From contig JAJDUH010000033.1 in NCBI GenBank assembly GCA_022826805.1, forward strand, positions 1-54,327: DNA of 54,327 nucleotides. The letters run 5' to 3'. Positions within the stretch are counted from its first letter, which is position 1. Every line of letters starts with the position of its first letter. The notes under the pieces are model-generated. The model was not told the origin of the DNA and searched no databases. It was given only the letters and a program-made list of their open reading frames with translations. The position numbers were made by a program, and so were the translations under genes. The DNA is from Candidatus Poribacteria bacterium (GTDB lineage Bacteria > Poribacteria > WGA-4E > WGA-3G). Shown here in pieces: positions 24,904 through 33,358 of the stretch.

Positions 24904-27900
24904 ATGTCACTCGTATCTCGCGCGGTTCTATGCTATCTATTTCTACTTTATATACTCATGACCGTGCTGAATCTACACGTTCAATCTACACACGCAGCCG
25001 ATCATGAGGTTGAAGGAAGTACGCCCGGTACAACTGTGGCGGAATCAATTACCGAAGCAGAGAAATCAATATTAAAGACAACATCATCCCATACCTTTAG
25101 TTTCAAAGACGTTTACCAAATAAATCTAAGTTTGGACCTACCAGGGGACATTGAATTCGTCGCCTCAGAGGGTGAGGTAGTTGACGTTATACTTGAAAAG
25201 CAGGCGCAAGCGACAAACACCGAGAGCGACATTGCCACTCGCACCTATCTCGGTAACGTCTCCGTAACAGGAACCCACGACAATGGCACGCTTCAGTTGA
25301 AAGTCCAACTGCTCGGAGGCGATGGCCCCAGCGTAACACCAAACCCATTTTTTGGTGCCGAGAATTTACCAGCAACGCTTCCTAAACAGTTCCATCTGAA
25401 ATGTATCATTAAAACCCCTTCAGATATTTCTGTTAAACTCCAATCAAAAACAGGAGATATTCGTCTCCAACGCATTCGGGGGAAGATAGAAATCACAGCA
25501 GAGACAGGTGATGTCCATCTAAATGAAACCTTAGGAAACTATAATGTGACCCTAACAAATGGAAGCATCAAGGGCAACATTTTGTTGACACGCGGTCAAA
25601 ACAAATTGGAAACAAAGAATGGAGCAATTGAGTTAACTATCCTTGATGCCGTTGCAGCACCGATGGACATAACCACACAAGGTGGGAACATCCTATTACA
25701 GCTGCCAGAAAATTATGCTATTGATGCCCTACTTGAAAGTGATAAGCAGCAAGTTGTTATTAACCTACCCGTACAATTTGAGGATGACACTGAACTTGCT
25801 ATTGTTAATGGCGGAGGACCATTATTTCGATTGAAATCCACCGATACAATTTCGCTTCTGCAAAATATACCCGTTAAAGACCAAGCAAACATCCAAGCAA
25901 ATGCTGAGCCGGATTCGTTTTTGGATGCTGCTCAGCCTGTTCCACAAACGGTGAAGCCACCTGTGATTGACGGAAATTTGTCTGAAATCGTGTGGCAAAC
26001 AGCCAGCGTCCTTTCTCCTTTTCAGAATTCGGATGGCACTGAGGAATCTGAAAGTTTAACCGAAACTTTCTTAATCTGGGATACTGAAAATTTTTATATC
26101 GGAGTAAGAGCCCATATTCCGAACTCGCAACTACCGCGTATCTCACAAACACAGCACGATTCACCGATTTGGGAAGACGAGTGCATTGAAATCCTGATTG
26201 ATGCCAACCCTCTGACTGATGTCTATCATCACTTTGTAATTAACCCGATTAGTGCCTTCTTCGACCAGCAAGTCAACAAACCAGGGGAAGCCAGTTTCCA
26301 ATTCGCTCCGCAAGATGTCCAACTGACCTTGAATCGGCAGGCTATGGAGACAGCGTTCAAGGCGAATAGTGAGTGGAACTCAGATGCACAAGTTGCAACG
26401 CAGATTAATACCACTTCTTGGAATATCGAAATTGCGCTCCCACGCAAAATGCTGGAAAGACCGCCTCAAGTGAATTTAGAAAATTCGCCAGATCTTAAAA
26501 ATATATGGCTTTTTAACATTCACCGTAAGGCACGGTTCGCCGTAAGAGATATAGAACACCTCATATCTACCACGCAGAGGGAGTATAGTTATTGGTTGCC
26601 GACTTACTATAACGAGCATCCGTGGTGGCCCCATTCACCACATGAGTACGCAGCACCGCTTTCTGAACGCATTGCGCCAGCGATGGGACTCCTACACTTT
26701 GTAAAGCGTACCCCATCTTTCTCTGAAACCTTTGCCTCCGAAGCGCAATTCCGAATCACATCAATCGAAGTTGAAGGCAATACTGTGATGTCAACCGAGG
26801 TCGTCCAACAACAAGTCCCTGTTCAACCTGGGGATGTTATTACAAGCACTCAACTATCATGGATACTTGCCGAGCTGCAGAATCAAGAATGGTTTAAAGA
26901 TGTACGTTTGGAGACGAAACAGGTGTCTATCGACAGTGATGCGTCTGAGCAGCTTACATCTATTAACCTGCTTGTTCAAGTAACAGAGGCACCCATGTTA
27001 TTTGCTCGCCAGATTAAGATTAGCGGGAACAGAACTTTTCCAGCAGCGTTCATCAAAAGGTGGTTTCAATTGGAAAGCGGTTACCTCACCGTTGAAGTTG
27101 CCAGACTCAAGCAACAACTGATTGCTGGTTTTTATTTAAACCGAGGGTATGAATTCGCCACAGTTACCCATGAACGCGTCAACGATGTACTGACCTTTAC
27201 CATTAACGAAGGGACCTTACACGAAGTGCGTTTCACTGGAAATTCCCGAATTTCTCGCACCGAACTATTGTCGGCACTCGACTTAAAAACCGCAGACACA
27301 GACAAAGAAGATGATTCACAGGCATCTGATATCTACCATCGCACCCTTGGACAATCGAAGATAAATCAGATGCGAAAGCGACTCAGTGAAACGAATGAGC
27401 ATTTCAAATCTATCCAAAACTGGCGTGTTCAACGCGAGGGTGGGAAAAACATAATGATTGTTGAAGTTGAAGAGCAGCCCCTCACCAAAACTTCCGGTTT
27501 CCCAATCCTTCAATTCAACCGTGTTCACGGATTGGTGTTAGGGGCAGGCGGAACGCTTGCCACCCGGCTCACAGGAAAAGAACAGATTTTTGGTTCAGTG
27601 AGCCGTGGATTCTCCAGTAAAATATGGAATTATCAGGGTGGCATTGAGAAAGTTTTTTTTAATTGGCAGATGCTCAAGTTCGGCGCGAGCGTCTACAAAC
27701 TTACAGACATCAGTTCAAATATGTCGCTGCGTCCCGCTGAGATCAGTCTAAGTGCAGCTTACTACGGCTTCGCATTTCAAGATTATTACCAGCGTCAGGG
27801 GGCTCAAGGGTGGATAACCTTCGGGACTTCGGAATGGAACTTTCTCAGACTGGAACTCACAACAGAAGCGCACGACAACCTCTCCAAATCAACGGATTGG

Positions 27901-28602
27901 AGTTACCTAAACCGGAACCAAATCAAACGAGGCAATTCGCGGATTGATCGTGGGATATTGGAAAGTATTTCACTGATTTATGCTTTTGATACACGCGACC
28001 ACAAATCGGCTATCACACGGTATTTCCATTCCTGGTCTTTTGCGAATGAACGAACCCGACGTGGGTGGCGTGGACAGTTCGGAATCGAAATCGCAGCAGG
28101 GGACTACGCCTTCAATTTCTACCGGTTCGAATTAATGCACTACACGCCACTGTTAGGTTCGCATAACTTGAACGTCCGAATTGGGGGTGATTTTTCCAGT
28201 GCTCCTTTGCCCAGACAACGGCTGCTTCACCTTGGTGGTAGTACCAACTTGCGTGGTTACGCTTTCAACAGATTTGCCGGGGATAACCGGGTAGCACTTA
28301 ATCTTGAGTATAGATTTATCCAAGAGATAATTCTCAGGGAACCCGATGCTGCGCTGGGGTGGACGCTCAGCTGCTTCCTGGATGCTGGCACTGTCTGGTG
28401 GCATGGCGATGTTCCGTTTTCTGATTTTAATACATTCATGGGACAACTCAAATCCGCAGTTGGCGTTGGATGTTCCGTTTTCATAGACCCGTCAGGAGAT
28501 CCCTCACCGTGGAGTATCGCTGTTGAAGTCGCCGAACCGCTTGACGCATCGTTTTCGCTGCAAAATCCAAAACTTATTTTGCGTTTGGAACGCATTTTTT
28601 AA
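24904..28602 (+). CDS. Omp85/BamA-type outer membrane protein with DUF4097-like and CBM9-like domains
   Basis: 1232 residues, much longer than BamA (about 800). After a signal sequence (about 8-30) comes a repetitive beta region (about 90-285, with SKTGDIRLQRIRGKIEIT and further GDVHL/GSIKG turns) like DUF4097. A CBM9-like domain (about 345-565) starts PPVIDGNLSEIVWQTA and carries the family's WEDECIEILIDAN strand. Three POTRA-like units follow (near 615, 700 and 774; SIEVEGNTVMS, IKISGNRTFPA, VRFTGNSRISR), then a 16-strand-type barrel (about 885-1232) with LHLGGSTNLRGYAFN, the RGY loop of Omp85. CBM9 with a barrel is known in DUF5916 proteins; with POTRA domains it is unusual. Probably inserts or exports outer-membrane proteins or polysaccharide. 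Monocistronic. Confidence 0.8.
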   Translation: MSLVSRAVLCYLFLLYILMTVLNLHVQSTHAADHEVEGSTPGTTVAESITEAEKSILKTTSSHTFSFKDVYQINLSLDLPGDIEFVASEGEVVDVILEKQAQATNTESDIATRTYLGNVSVTGTHDNGTLQLKVQLLGGDGPSVTPNPFFGAENLPATLPKQFHLKCIIKTPSDISVKLQSKTGDIRLQRIRGKIEITAETGDVHLNETLGNYNVTLTNGSIKGNILLTRGQNKLETKNGAIELTILDAVAAPMDITTQGGNILLQLPENYAIDALLESDKQQVVINLPVQFEDDTELAIVNGGGPLFRLKSTDTISLLQNIPVKDQANIQANAEPDSFLDAAQPVPQTVKPPVIDGNLSEIVWQTASVLSPFQNSDGTEESESLTETFLIWDTENFYIGVRAHIPNSQLPRISQTQHDSPIWEDECIEILIDANPLTDVYHHFVINPISAFFDQQVNKPGEASFQFAPQDVQLTLNRQAMETAFKANSEWNSDAQVATQINTTSWNIEIALPRKMLERPPQVNLENSPDLKNIWLFNIHRKARFAVRDIEHLISTTQREYSYWLPTYYNEHPWWPHSPHEYAAPLSERIAPAMGLLHFVKRTPSFSETFASEAQFRITSIEVEGNTVMSTEVVQQQVPVQPGDVITSTQLSWILAELQNQEWFKDVRLETKQVSIDSDASEQLTSINLLVQVTEAPMLFARQIKISGNRTFPAAFIKRWFQLESGYLTVEVARLKQQLIAGFYLNRGYEFATVTHERVNDVLTFTINEGTLHEVRFTGNSRISRTELLSALDLKTADTDKEDDSQASDIYHRTLGQSKINQMRKRLSETNEHFKSIQNWRVQREGGKNIMIVEVEEQPLTKTSGFPILQFNRVHGLVLGAGGTLATRLTGKEQIFGSVSRGFSSKIWNYQGGIEKVFFNWQMLKFGASVYKLTDISSNMSLRPAEISLSAAYYGFAFQDYYQRQGAQGWITFGTSEWNFLRLELTTEAHDNLSKSTDWSYLNRNQIKRGNSRIDRGILESISLIYAFDTRDHKSAITRYFHSWSFANERTRRGWRGQFGIEIAAGDYAFNFYRFELMHYTPLLGSHNLNVRIGGDFSSAPLPRQRLLHLGGSTNLRGYAFNRFAGDNRVALNLEYRFIQEIILREPDAALGWTLSCFLDAGTVWWHGDVPFSDFNTFMGQLKSAVGVGCSVFIDPSGDPSPWSIAVEVAEPLDASFSLQNPKLILRLERIF

Positions 28603-28654
28603 TGCAACGTATATTATATTAACACGAGTTTGAATATTAAAATGCACATCTGAC

Positions 28655-28756
28655 GTAGGTTGGGTTGCCGGAAAATAGCCAATACCTGTTTCGTTTGTAG
28701 AGGGAATGACACATTTCGATGATCCGTGTGTATAAGTGCATGTGGCGAAACCTAAT
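28655..28756 (+). repeat. 100-bp GTAGGTTGGGTTG element, copy C (degenerate)
   Basis: Begins GTAGGTTGGGTTG (28655-28667) and ends with a decayed CGAAACCTAAT (28746-28756). Length (102) matches the other copies although the core has diverged. Confidence 0.6.
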
Positions 28757-28837
28757 GTCCCAAATTCTCTCGGGGTCCGAGGGGCTTGGGTTTTTGAATA
28801 TCTTATATGTATTAAGTGTTGATTCCCTATGTTTATG

Positions 28838-28851
28838 TAGAACTCACGTTA
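28838..28851 (+). repeat. 14-base repeat TAGAACTCACGTTA
   Basis: Related to TAGAACTTACGTTA at 50217-50230 and CGAACTCACGTTA at 39945-39957, each a short distance from a gene. It is more distantly similar to TAGGACTTACGCA. Here it lies 34 bases before the YgfZ-like start. Confidence 0.5.
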
Positions 28852-28884
28852 TATGAAATATCAATTAATATAGAGCGTAAAAAA

Positions 28885-29997
28885 ATGAAAACCACACCAC
28901 TTTATCACATTCATGAACAATTCGGTGCGACCTTTGGGAAAAGACACCAAGATTGGAATGTAGCAGTCCAGTTTACCGATGTAGTGTCCGAACATCACGC
29001 CGTGAGAAATAGTGTCGGCATTGCTGATGTATCCTATCGGGGTAGATACGGGTTGTCAGGCGAAGATCGGGCAAAATTTCTACATCGTATAATTTCCAAT
29101 GATGTTGAAAGTCTCTCGGTTGGGCAAGGCACGTATGCCACGCTCTTAACGAACCGCGGAAAAATAATCGCCGATATGAACGTCTACATCCTCAACGATG
29201 TGATCGGTATTGACACCGCAGCTGAAACTACAGAAAGCCTCTTCAATGAGTTGGATAAGTATATCATCGCTGATGATGTTGAAATTTCTGACTTAACCCC
29301 TGAAACCGGGGCAATTGCCGTCCACGGTCCTCAGGCACCAGTCCTCGTCCAGGCTGTACTGGGTATGAATGAACTGACGACTTTACCCGAACGGCACAGC
29401 CGCTTTCGTGAACCGGACACACTTTTTAACTACGCAGTTGTATGTGTGCGAACGGATACCACTGGTGAGACGGGTTATACACTTTATATCGCAGCTGACG
29501 GGTTAGAACCTCTTTGGGAAAGGTTAATGTGTGAAGGCGAACAATTTAACATTCAGCCTATCGGTTGGGACGCGCTTGAGTCGCTTCGTATTGAGGCAGG
29601 CACCCCAAGGTATGGAACAGAATTAACCAATGCTATTATCCCGCTTGAGGCAGAGTTGGAACATGCTATTGATTTTGAGAAAGGATGCTATATTGGACAA
29701 GAAATTGTCGCACGGATGAAATATCGCGGGCATCCCAATCGCTTATTGCGTGGTATTGAAGTCCAAGATGTCTCAACATCGCCAGAATGTCCCGAGATTC
29801 ACCAAGATGCGCGAGTTTTCAGTGCCGACAAAGAGGTGGGTTGGATTACAAGTTCCACCTTCGCCCCAACGCTTGGAAAGCCGATTGCCTTGGCTTATGT
29901 TCGGATGGCGGTCACTGAAGCGGGAAGTCGTATTCAAATTGAGACATCAGAAGGACAGGTCGACGGTACGGTTGTGCTGCTCCCCTTTTCGACGTAA
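28885..29997 (+). CDS. YgfZ/GcvT-like folate-binding protein
   Basis: About 370 residues from the ATG at 28885; the longer in-frame start reads through repeat DNA. The GcvT-type tetrahydrofolate-binding fold is seen in FGKRHQDWNVAVQF, GLSGEDRAKFLHRI and the YgfZ signature KGCYIGQEIVARM (Cys about 269), where the Cys is essential in YgfZ (IbaA57). A C-terminal domain (about 285-370) contains VGWITSSTFAPTLGKPIALAYV, more like aminomethyltransferases. YgfZ helps build or repair Fe-S clusters; GcvT transfers the glycine methylene group. No glycine cleavage genes are nearby, so a YgfZ-like role is favoured. It lacks a strong ribosome site. Confidence 0.75.
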   Translation: MKTTPLYHIHEQFGATFGKRHQDWNVAVQFTDVVSEHHAVRNSVGIADVSYRGRYGLSGEDRAKFLHRIISNDVESLSVGQGTYATLLTNRGKIIADMNVYILNDVIGIDTAAETTESLFNELDKYIIADDVEISDLTPETGAIAVHGPQAPVLVQAVLGMNELTTLPERHSRFREPDTLFNYAVVCVRTDTTGETGYTLYIAADGLEPLWERLMCEGEQFNIQPIGWDALESLRIEAGTPRYGTELTNAIIPLEAELEHAIDFEKGCYIGQEIVARMKYRGHPNRLLRGIEVQDVSTSPECPEIHQDARVFSADKEVGWITSSTFAPTLGKPIALAYVRMAVTEAGSRIQIETSEGQVDGTVVLLPFST

Positions 29998-30126
29998 CTA
30001 CGGCTTCCAAAACTTGCTATCGTCCAGTCATCCAAATTGATACCTAACGAATTCTATACGTTTGAACAAGGTTTTTTTAAGTCTTTCATGCTCCCGCCTA
30101 ATGCCGCGAGTGCCCGCAAGTGCTAT

Positions 30127-30168
30127 ACGCGCACTTGACGTTGATTTACGCGCATTCAGCGTTGATTC
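30127..30168 (+). repeat. Tandem 21-base repeat, two diverged units
   Basis: Units 30127-30147 and 30148-30168 share ACGCGCA and the GTTGATT core in register. GTGCTAT stands on both sides (30120-30126 and 30172-30178), possibly a duplicated target. It lies in the leader of the stress-protein gene. Confidence 0.5.
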
Positions 30169-30212
30169 GGGGTGCTATGTTTATAGTGAACTGCAAAGGA
30201 GGAATTCCTACG

Positions 30213-31052
30213 ATGGAACATTCAGGTTTTTCTAAAATTTTACTGGGTTTAGACGGCTCGCCTTACGCACAAGCTGCAATAGAATACGCTTGCCAACTCG
30301 CGCTCGCTCACAATGCAACGATTACAGGCGTCGCTATCATTGATCTACCCGGCATTCAATCTGCAAGCGGTCCGGTGCCGATCGGTGGCGCACATTATGA
30401 TGTACAACTTGAAGAGCAGCAGTTGAAGGAGACAGAAGAAAAGGCAAAAACGATTCTTGACGATTTTGCTCGTATCTGTGAGGAGCGACAGGTGAATGCC
30501 GCCTTACATGCCGATACCGGTAGACCTTTCTCCGAGATTATTGAAGAATCCAAATTCCACGATTTTATTGTCATGGGAAAGCGGACCTTTTTTGAATACA
30601 CAGCTAATGAGACTTATGGAACGCTTGAACAAATATTAAAAAACGGTCTCGCACCTGTGTTAGCCGTACCCGATTCAGTCCGAAAAATTGAGAAAGTTCT
30701 CGTTGCCTATGATAATAGTGCCCCTGCTTCTAAGGCAGTGCACATGTTTCTACTCCTCGGTATATGGAATGCATGCGATATAACCCTACTCACTGTTAAT
30801 GATGATGCTGAAGCAGGACAAGCGTTACTCGGAAATCTGGCAGACTTCTTCAGAAGTTACGGGATTGAACCGGCTCTCGTCACGCAGGGTGGACATCCTG
30901 ATGAAGTCGTCAAATCTTACATTGCTGAAAGCGACATTGACATGTTGGTGATGGGAGCCTACGGGAGAAAAAGTGTCCGAGAATTTTTCGTTGGCAGCGT
31001 TACACAACACTTAATTCAAGAGACAACGATTCCGCTCTTCCTTTACCATTGA
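30213..31052 (+). CDS. Universal stress protein, tandem-domain (UspA-like)
   Basis: 279 residues from the ATG at 30213, preceded by AAGGAGG; the longer frame from 30120 reads through a tandem repeat. Two Usp folds: the first (about 5-150) starts KILLGLDGSPYAQAA and the second (about 157-279) starts KVLVAYDNSAPASKA. The second ends with MGAYGRKSVREFFVGSVTQHL, which fits the ATP-binding GxxGxxx(9)GS/T loop; in the first the loop is degenerate (MGKRTFFEY). So probably only the second domain binds nucleotide. Usp proteins work under starvation, oxidative or other stress. It is 91 bases ahead of a TRAP-type gene pair. Confidence 0.85.
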   Translation: MEHSGFSKILLGLDGSPYAQAAIEYACQLALAHNATITGVAIIDLPGIQSASGPVPIGGAHYDVQLEEQQLKETEEKAKTILDDFARICEERQVNAALHADTGRPFSEIIEESKFHDFIVMGKRTFFEYTANETYGTLEQILKNGLAPVLAVPDSVRKIEKVLVAYDNSAPASKAVHMFLLLGIWNACDITLLTVNDDAEAGQALLGNLADFFRSYGIEPALVTQGGHPDEVVKSYIAESDIDMLVMGAYGRKSVREFFVGSVTQHLIQETTIPLFLYH

Positions 31053-31089
31053 TAAGAATAGAGTGGCATTATATTTTCATCACATCTAT

Positions 31090-31112
31090 AACCCGTATCT
31101 ACGGTACGGGTT
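31090..31112 (+). promoter_or_regulatory. Hairpin in the leader of the TatT gene
   Basis: AACCCGTA (31090-31097) pairs with TACGGGTT (31105-31112) across a 7-base loop, 14 bases ahead of an AGGAGG. It could terminate the stress-protein transcript weakly or modulate translation; there is no T tract. Confidence 0.35.
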
Positions 31113-31143
31113 CATAACACGTATAGGAGGTAAATCTAAATCC

Positions 31144-32052
31144 ATGATACGCAGCAGGTTTTGTTTTTGTATATCCGTTTTATTGCTCCTCCCGATATTC
31201 TTGGGTGGATGTGGCCTCGCCAAGTTGTCCAGAGTTCAGGGGGAGAGCGATCTAACTGTGGTAGAATCTACCCTCGCAGAAAACCTTGGCACGCTTGAGC
31301 GACTGACTAAGCTTGGAAATGCAACGCTCCTTGCCAGGGCAGCTCGCGCTTGTTCGTCTTACGCTGGGTTTTTTGAGGATAGAATGGAGGAAGCTGAGAT
31401 AGCAGGCGATATGGAAACTGCAGCAGAGATGCGCGCACAGGCGATTGAACACTATATACGGGCTGAGGGGTACGCCTTCAAAGTACTTGAGAAATCCCAT
31501 ATAGCGTTTAGGGAACCAAGAACTGTCGAGATCCCTGTGTTTGAAAAGGCTCTTAAGAGGGTCAAGAAAAAACAGACTGAACCCCTGTTTTGGGCAGCTT
31601 ACGCTGTAGCGCGCGGCATTAGTCTCCAGAAGGATGATCCGATGCAAGTAATTGACTTAGTGCGCGTAGAACTCATGATGCAACGGGTCCTTGACTTGGA
31701 TGAAACCTTCTACTACGGCAGCGCACACCTGTTCTATGCTGTCTATTACGGCGACCGATCGCCGACGATTGGCGGAAATCCAGAGAAGGCGAAAGAACAC
31801 ATTGAGCGCGTAGATGAGATTAATGACGGCAAATTCCTAATGAGCAAATACTATCTCGCCCGTTACTATGCCGTACCTAAACAAGATGCGCAGCTCTACA
31901 AGCAGGCTTTACAGGAAGTGCTTGATGCGCCGTCGGATATCTATCCGGGCGAGGAAGCTGCGACTGCCTTGGCAAAATCGCGCTCCAAACGCTGGCTTGA
32001 TCAGGTTGATATGTTATTTGATTTAGAAATGGAAGAAGGAGAAACTGAATAA
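31144..32052 (+). CDS. TatT-like TRAP-associated lipoprotein
   Basis: About 302 residues from the ATG at 31144 (AGGAGG at 31126-31131). A lipobox (IFLGGC, Cys about 22) marks a lipoprotein. The rest is helical with TPR-like pairs, including LVRVELMMQRVLDLDETFYYGSAHLF and IGGNPEKAKEHIERV, as in the TatT family (T component associated with TRAP transporters, known from Treponema Tp0956). TatT trimers bind the DctP-type P protein and hand over hydrophobic ligands. Its stop overlaps the DctP start by one base (TAATG), so the two are made together. Confidence 0.82.
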   Translation: MIRSRFCFCISVLLLLPIFLGGCGLAKLSRVQGESDLTVVESTLAENLGTLERLTKLGNATLLARAARACSSYAGFFEDRMEEAEIAGDMETAAEMRAQAIEHYIRAEGYAFKVLEKSHIAFREPRTVEIPVFEKALKRVKKKQTEPLFWAAYAVARGISLQKDDPMQVIDLVRVELMMQRVLDLDETFYYGSAHLFYAVYYGDRSPTIGGNPEKAKEHIERVDEINDGKFLMSKYYLARYYAVPKQDAQLYKQALQEVLDAPSDIYPGEEAATALAKSRSKRWLDQVDMLFDLEMEEGETE

Positions 32053-33095
32053 TGAAGCATCAGAAAACAGACTATAAAGCACATGCTGCTACATTTCTAA
32101 GCGTGTTTCTACTGATTTTTGGGATGCTGTGCTTACCAGTAGCACACCTTGATGCCAAAAACATTAAGTTCGCCACCCTCGCACCGAAGGGTTCGACATG
32201 GATGAACAATTTTGAGGCGATGGGAAAAGAAATGCGCGCAAAAACAGACGGTAAACTCCGGCTCCGTATCTTTCCCAATGGAGTCCAAGGGGACGAACTT
32301 GATGTCGTTCGTAAGATGCGGGCAGGACTGCTCCACGCTGGTGCCATGACAGCCACCGGTCTCGGTGAAATCCAGAAAGAAGTCCTGATTTTTCAACTCC
32401 CTCGGATGTTCAAAACCTACGGTGAACTCGATTATGTGCGTGATTATCTCCAGGCAGATCTTGAAAGATCTTTTAAGGATGCCGGATATATCTTGCTCGG
32501 TATGGGAGACATCGGCTACTATTATATCTTCAGCAATCAACCAATTCACACTATTGCTGATCTCCAAGCATCAAGCGTCAAGATGTGGGCGCGAACAACC
32601 GATAGAATTGCTCTCGAGTTTTACGAGAACGCTAATATCGCAACTGTACCAAGGGAGGTCTCACAGGTACTCCCTTCGCTCTACTCCGGACAGCTTAACA
32701 CAGTCGTTGCGTCCCCGTATGTCGCTGTAGCACTGCAATGGTATGACCAATTCAAATACATGAGCGATCTGCCTGTTAATGTCGGCGTCGGTGCTACAAT
32801 TATAACAAGGGAGCGATTCGATCAGCTTTCCCCACTTCATCAGAAAGTTTTGCGTGAAACAGCACAAGCATACCAGCACGATCTAATTCAGAGTATTCGG
32901 AAGGATAATGATAGGGCGCTCGAGGCACTTCAAAAGAAAGCAGGTATTGAGGTGGTCGAATTTGCAGAAAGTGATCGGGAGGCTTGGGATGCTCTTGCCG
33001 TAGAGACCCATAACGCTTTGGTCGGTGAGATTTACTCCCAAGAGTTTCTTGACAAAATCAATGCCCTCTTAGAAGCGTACCGAAAAGGCAAATAG
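32052..33095 (+). CDS. TRAP transporter substrate-binding protein (DctP family)
   Basis: 347 residues. A signal sequence (about 12-36, ending VAHLDAKN) precedes a DctP fold with KFATLAPKGSTWMNNFEAM at the N-lobe, FQLPRMFKTYGELDYVRDYL in the middle and the conserved Arg segment MWARTTDRIALEF. It binds a carboxylate-type or hydrophobic ligand in the periplasm for import. It pairs with TatT upstream. The membrane permease genes (DctQ, DctM) that normally follow are missing: after the stop is only a 45-codon frame, a hairpin and a restriction-modification island. Confidence 0.9.
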   Translation: MKHQKTDYKAHAATFLSVFLLIFGMLCLPVAHLDAKNIKFATLAPKGSTWMNNFEAMGKEMRAKTDGKLRLRIFPNGVQGDELDVVRKMRAGLLHAGAMTATGLGEIQKEVLIFQLPRMFKTYGELDYVRDYLQADLERSFKDAGYILLGMGDIGYYYIFSNQPIHTIADLQASSVKMWARTTDRIALEFYENANIATVPREVSQVLPSLYSGQLNTVVASPYVAVALQWYDQFKYMSDLPVNVGVGATIITRERFDQLSPLHQKVLRETAQAYQHDLIQSIRKDNDRALEALQKKAGIEVVEFAESDREAWDALAVETHNALVGEIYSQEFLDKINALLEAYRKGK

Positions 33096-33131
33096 ATGAG
33101 ATTGGCATGGTTCTTCAATAACTTTTCTCGA

Positions 33132-33158
33132 ATAGGCGTGCTGCCAAGGCACGCCTAT
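33132..33158 (+). terminator. Hairpin downstream of DctP
   Basis: A 10-bp stem is formed by 33132-33141 (ATAGGCGTGC) and 33149-33158 (GCACGCCTAT), perfect apart from a 7-base loop. Only a weak T-rich stretch follows. It may end the TRAP transcript or be a palindromic repeat left by a rearrangement. Confidence 0.5.
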
Positions 33159-33201
33159 CTAATTTCCGTAGTTCTGCTTTCATCCAACCCTATCAATTTC
33201 C

Positions 33202-33230
33202 TTGTAATTACCTTTATATTTGTGTATAAT
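33202..33230 (+). promoter_or_regulatory. Promoter of the restriction-modification genes
   Basis: TTGTAA (33202-33207) and a perfect TATAAT (33225-33230) are 17 bases apart. Transcription would begin near 33238, about 40 bases before the GTG of the short leader peptide. Confidence 0.65.
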
Positions 33231-33277
33231 TGATGATATTCTAAATTCAATCATCGAAAATATAGGGAGAAAACTTC

Positions 33278-33358
33278 GTGCTAACACTCAACATCAAACC
33301 GACCCATAAATCCATCAAAAACTACTGCACAGAACTCACAGAACAGGAGGAACCATGA
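33278..33358 (+). pseudogene. 26-codon remnant, N-terminus like helicase/type ISP-type enzymes
   Basis: A GTG at 33278, after an AGGGAG site, opens a short frame reading LTLNIKPTHKSIKNYCTEL and ending TGA at 33356-33358, where it overlaps the methyltransferase ATG (ATGA). The KPTHKxIKxYY pattern is, from memory, the start of large Eco57I/type ISP-like restriction-modification or helicase proteins. The frame then stops after seven more residues, so it is either a decayed stub or a leader peptide that couples translation to the methyltransferase. Confidence 0.45.

Noticed and set aside
33096..33233. 45-codon frame after DctP called as a gene
   Set aside because: It is crossed by a hairpin and ends within the next promoter, so it is mentioned only as a possible permease remnant.
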